Source of the DNA: Chitinimonas viridis
GTDB lineage: Bacteria > Pseudomonadota > Gammaproteobacteria > Burkholderiales > Chitinimonadaceae
DNA: 64,000 nucleotides
NCBI RefSeq assembly: GCF_030409555.1
Contig: NZ_JAUFPU010000018.1
Coordinates: 969,143-1,033,142, forward strand
Direction: 5' to 3'
A program made the position numbers and the translations under genes. Positions 58,449 through 64,000 of this stretch are shown piece after piece (the first letter of the stretch is position 1; each line of letters starts with the position of its first letter). Below the pieces are notes generated by a model that saw only the letters and a list, made by a program, of their open reading frames with translations, did no database searches and had not been told where the DNA came from.

Positions 58449-58856
58449 ATGCTGCGCCTGAAATCTACCCTCGCTGCCCTGTTGCTGGCTGCCGCTCCCA
58501 TGCTGGCCCTTGCGGACAAGGCCTTCGACGGGGTGTGGCAGGCGCAGCACGGCGAGTATCTCATCGTCACCACCAGCGGCACGGTGCTGATCGGCATGGA
58601 ACTGATACCGAACAGCGCCAGCCAGCCTGAGCTGGCCGGGCCGCTCTCCGGCACCTGGGCCGATACCCTGCTGGCCCAGCTGGGGCAGGCCGGCGAGTTT
58701 GCTGGCACGCTCAACAGCGGCAAGCTCAGCCTGCCCATGCGCGGCCGCCTGCTGGCCCCCGGCGAGTTGGAAGTGACGGTGCTGGGCTGCTCCCGCCCTG
58801 GCGAGAGCTGCGCCGATACCGCCAGCATGGTGGTGCGCTACAAGAAAGTGCTCTGA
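58449..58856 (+). CDS. Small exported hypothetical protein (135 aa)
   Basis: Start at ATG 58449, giving a signal peptide (MLRLKSTLAALLLAAAPMLALA) cleaved near residue 22; GGAGG lies ten bases upstream. The mature 110 residues look beta-rich (AFDGVWQAQHGEYLIVTTSGTVLIGMELIP ... GTLNSGKLSLPMRGRLLAPGELEVTVLG) with two Cys in GCSRPGESCADT that may form a disulfide. No family recognised. It sits between gcvH and gcvP in the same direction, 28 bases after gcvH, so it is probably co-transcribed with gcvH. Confidence 0.7.
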   Translation: MLRLKSTLAALLLAAAPMLALADKAFDGVWQAQHGEYLIVTTSGTVLIGMELIPNSASQPELAGPLSGTWADTLLAQLGQAGEFAGTLNSGKLSLPMRGRLLAPGELEVTVLGCSRPGESCADTASMVVRYKKVL

Positions 58857-58955
58857 CGCTGCGCACAAGCATTACCCGCCGGTCGCCACAAGCGGCCGGT
58901 TTGCCATTTTGAATATCGCCCCGTGCGATGAACCATACCTAGTAAGGGTCATACC

Positions 58956-61823
<2,868 letters not shown>

Positions 61824-61910
61824 GCGCCCTCCGGCAGCGGCCAGCCTGCGCTGGCCGCTGCGGTGAGCCTGGGCGTGCCCCCACGCCCTGCGAATGAGTT
61901 AAAGTGTTTG

Positions 61911-61932
61911 AAGCCCGGCCTGGTCCGGGCTT
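61911..61932 (+). terminator. Terminator-like hairpin after gcvP
   Basis: AAGCCCGG / CCGGGCTT stem with a 6-base loop and a short T-rich tail (TTCTGTT). Ends the gcvP transcript before the small TPR gene. Confidence 0.65.
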
Positions 61933-61954
61933 CTGTTCATAGGGAGTCCGATTC

Positions 61955-62371
61955 ATGACCACATTGCCGGCCATATTGCAGGAGCCCATACAGGCGCTGC
62001 TGGACGAAGGCGACAAGCAATTCGATAAGGGCCGCTTCGACGCTGCCCTGGCCAAGTACGAAGAGGCCCGCGCCCTCTTGCCCAGCGATCTGGAACGCTG
62101 GGAAGCCAGTACCTGGGTGCTGGCTGCCATAGGCGACGCCTGCTTCTTGATGGGCGAGCACGACCGTGGCCAGCAGGCGCTGGCACAGGCATCGGAGTGT
62201 CCGGAAGGGTCAACCAACCCGTTTATCCAGCTGCGCCTGGGCCAGTGCGAGTTTGAACTGGGCCGGCTGGACCAGGCCGTAGTCGCGCTGAGCCTGGCCT
62301 ATGCCACCGGTGGCGAAGAAGTATTCGAGGATGAAGACGCCAAGTATCGGGCCTGCGTGCACCAGCGTTAA
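61955..62371 (+). CDS. Small TPR protein (138 aa)
   Basis: Helical repeat protein: ALLDEGDKQFDKGRFDAALAKYEEARALLPSD, TWVLAAIGDACFLMGEHDRGQQALAQA and IQLRLGQCEFELGRLDQAVVALSLAYATGGEEVF form three to four tetratricopeptide units; the end (EDEDAKYRACVHQR) is charged. No signal peptide. Small TPR proteins of this form occur scattered in proteobacterial genomes, often near type III or tetratricopeptide-dependent systems, but nothing nearby suggests a partner. A terminator separates it from leuDH. Confidence 0.75.
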   Translation: MTTLPAILQEPIQALLDEGDKQFDKGRFDAALAKYEEARALLPSDLERWEASTWVLAAIGDACFLMGEHDRGQQALAQASECPEGSTNPFIQLRLGQCEFELGRLDQAVVALSLAYATGGEEVFEDEDAKYRACVHQR

Positions 62372-62483
62372 TCAAGTAGGCCGAATGCGCGGCGGCGCTT
62401 GCCTGGCCGCGCCGGGTACAGCCCCGGCGACTTCCAACTATCTGTCTGCCCTGCCCCGCATGATTGGCGGTCGGGAAAAGCAA

Positions 62484-62509
62484 AACAGCCCGGCTTGAGC
62501 CGGGCTGTT
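62484..62509. terminator. Bidirectional terminator
   Basis: AACAGCCCGGC / GCCGGGCTGTT perfect 11-bp stem, loop TTGA, with T-rich tails in both directions (TTT on plus, TTTT on minus). It serves both the small TPR gene and the convergent leucine dehydrogenase gene. Confidence 0.85.
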
Positions 62510-62521
62510 TCACGTGGAGCC
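62506..62521. other. parS-like site
   Basis: TGTTTCACGTGGAGCC, matching TGTTTCACGTGAAACA at 13 of 16 positions; its first 15 bases are the exact reverse complement of 8263-8277. It overlaps the terminator stem by four bases. Confidence 0.4.
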
Positions 62522-62554
62522 CTGGCTGTTGCGGCCAGGGCTGCACCATCATGC

Positions 62555-63586
62555 TCAACGCTTGAAGCGCAACTCCGCTACGCGGTCGGCTTCCACGCTG
62601 GTGGCGACGCCTTCGCGGGCAGCGCGCTCAAAGATCTCGGTGAGCGTGTCGCCGATGCGGCGTACATGGGCTTCCACTTCGTTCTCGGGCTTCTTCAGGT
62701 GCTCGTAGCAGACCTTGATGATGCCGCCAGCGTTGATGACGAAGTCGGGCACGTAGAGTATGCCCTTCTGGCGCAGGAACTCACCGATGTCGGCAGTAGC
62801 CAGCTGGTTGTTGGCGCCGCCGGCCACGATCTTGACCTTGAGGCGGCCCAGGGTGTTGGGGTTCAGCGTGGCGCCCAGGGCGCAGGGGGCGTAGATATCG
62901 GCTTCCACGTCGTAGATGCTGTCCACCGGCACAACTTCGGCGCCCAGCTCGGTACGGGCACGTTCCAGCGCTGCCTGGTCGATGTCGGTGACAATCAGCC
63001 TGGCGCCGGCCTGGCGCAGGCGGCGGGCATAGTCGAAGCCAACATTGCCCAGACCTTGCAGGGCCACGACCAGGCCTTCCATGGAGTCACGCTTGAGGTG
63101 GTACTTCACGGCAGCCTGTGCGCCGACAAAGCAGCCCAGGGCGGTAAAGGGCGACGGATCACCAGTCTCGCCCAGGCCGGCCACATGGCGGGTCTTGCGG
63201 GCCACATGGGCCATGTCGTCGGTATTGGTGCCCACGTCTTCGGCCGTCACATAGCGGCCGCCCAGGCGCTCCAGGGCCTCACCCAGCGCTTCGAACAGCG
63301 CAGGGGTCTTGTCGGTCTTGGGGTTGGCGATGATCACGCTCTTGCCGCCGCCGATGGGCAGGCCGGCAACGGCGTTCTTGTAGGTCATGCCGCGCGACAG
63401 GCGCAGCACATCGGTAACGGCGTCGGCTTCGCTGGCGTAGTTCCACATCCGGCAGCCGCCCATGGCGGGGCCCAGGTTGGTATTGTGGACAGCCAGGATG
63501 GCCTTGAGGCCCGACTTGGGCTCGGACACGAACACCACTTGCTCGTGGTTGTCGAAGTTGGGTTCGCTGAATACAAATGCGGTCAT
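62555..63586 (-). CDS. Leucine/branched-chain amino acid dehydrogenase
   Basis: 343 aa from ATG at 63586 (MTAFVFSEPNFDNHEQVVF), preceded by GGAG at a good distance; the frame stays open to 63856 without family support. NAD-dependent oxidative deamination of branched-chain or related amino acids. Active-site Lys70 in GMTYKNAVAGLPIGGGKSV and Lys82 in GGGKS, plus the nucleotide-binding VVALQGLGNVGFDYARRL (GxGxxG), match leucine dehydrogenase. GCRMWNY and DPSPFTALGCFVGAQAA are typical too. Leu versus Val/Phe preference cannot be told. Confidence 0.88.
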   Translation of the reverse strand: MTAFVFSEPNFDNHEQVVFVSEPKSGLKAILAVHNTNLGPAMGGCRMWNYASEADAVTDVLRLSRGMTYKNAVAGLPIGGGKSVIIANPKTDKTPALFEALGEALERLGGRYVTAEDVGTNTDDMAHVARKTRHVAGLGETGDPSPFTALGCFVGAQAAVKYHLKRDSMEGLVVALQGLGNVGFDYARRLRQAGARLIVTDIDQAALERARTELGAEVVPVDSIYDVEADIYAPCALGATLNPNTLGRLKVKIVAGGANNQLATADIGEFLRQKGILYVPDFVINAGGIIKVCYEHLKKPENEVEAHVRRIGDTLTEIFERAAREGVATSVEADRVAELRFKR

Positions 63587-63871
63587 GCTTTTGGCTCCGC
63601 GCGGAATGGCCGGCAACGCAAGCGAGAAGGCTTGGTCGGCAGGCTGGGTCCGCAGAAAAATCGTGTTTTTCGGGTCATGCAGCGCGGCGATAGACCACGC
63701 TGCCATGCGGTCGGCAATTGTGTCGCCAACCGAGGCCGAATCGTAATGCGGGATAGCCGTCGTGGCTAGGGTGTGTGCCTGATTTTCAGCAATATAGGAT
63801 GGGCGGTCCCTGCCACTTATGCGTGGCTGGCCTTCATCGACGGTCTCAACCAGCACGGGGGAGTGGATTCT

Positions 63872-64000
63872 AATAAGGCGAGCGCCTCCCGGTTCAGGTT
63901 GCGCCGACGTTAAGCGCCAGGGTTACCCGGGGCGCCTGCACTGCCCATAATGCCGCGATGACTTGAGTCCATCACAGGCGCTGAAGCCCATTCAGCGAGA
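63872..64000 (+). repeat. Dispersed repeat copy, truncated by the window edge
   Basis: GGTTCAGGTTGCG...TTAAGCGCCAGGG...GGGGCGCCTGCACTGCCC...GATGACTTGAGTCCATCACAGGCGCTGAAGCCCATTCA resembles the purD-purH tandem units part by part: the TGGTTCAGACTGCG anchor, the GCGCCAGGG hairpin, and TGACTTGCGTCCATA...AGCGCTGAAGCCCATTCA. It runs off the right edge. Confidence 0.75.

Overview
The window is about 64 kb of dense, GC-rich bacterial chromosome, close to 65% GC by eye. Gene content and order (dusB-fis with purH-purD downstream, lptE-holA, hemA/prfA, RNase G) point to a betaproteobacterium, perhaps of the Neisseriales (Chitinimonas/Chromobacterium-like); this placement is inference. The leftmost gene is cut by the window edge. 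Most of the window is ordinary core genome. No rRNA, tRNA, CRISPR array, prophage or intact insertion sequence was found.

Layout. 1-4.7 kb: a ydcU-ydcV-patD putrescine/4-aminobutanal operon, then a SUV3-like RNA helicase. 4.8-16.5 kb: signalling genes (a QseBC-type two-component pair, a second atypical response regulator/kinase pair, an EAL protein with a degenerate GGDEF domain), a secreted serine hydrolase and an SPFH/SH3 gene pair. 16.5-22.3 kb: hemA-GNAT-prfA, an amino-acid binding protein and purD. 22.3-23.1 kb: four tandem copies of a repeat of about 180-213 bp between purD and purH. 23.1-26.7 kb: dusB-fis-grpB-like-purH on the minus strand, behind a promoter with a GC-rich discriminator and a terminator-like hairpin in the leader. 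26.9-39.4 kb: prolyl oligopeptidase, a FecR/SPOR protein, leuS carrying an anomalous low-GC in-frame block, lptE-holA-rng and two periplasmic binding proteins. 39.8-48.9 kb: a 2OG-Fe(II) oxygenase, a candidate glycine-zipper toxin with a small membrane protein, a REC-TPR protein, uvrD, an AlkB-type hydroxylase and a chemoreceptor. 49.4-52.8 kb: a lower-GC, tightly overlapping three-gene cassette (nuclease-fold-like protein, small helix-turn-helix-like protein, SMC/Rad50-like ATPase) that looks like a conflict or defence system of the ABC three-component type. 53.2-63.6 kb: an RNase II family enzyme, the glycine cleavage genes gcvT, gcvH and gcvP interleaved with small genes, and a leucine dehydrogenase.

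The most notable observations are: (1) the three-gene ABC-ATPase cassette at 49390-52809; (2) the low-GC block at 31251-31540 that lengthens LeuRS to 919 residues; (3) a dispersed intergenic repeat family (tandem at purD/purH, single copies near 29.1, 41.7 and 63.9 kb); (4) a MITE-like element at 34120-34385 whose ends resemble the palindrome just after leuS; and (5) five parS-like sites that might mean the window lies in the ParB-bound, origin-proximal part of the chromosome.
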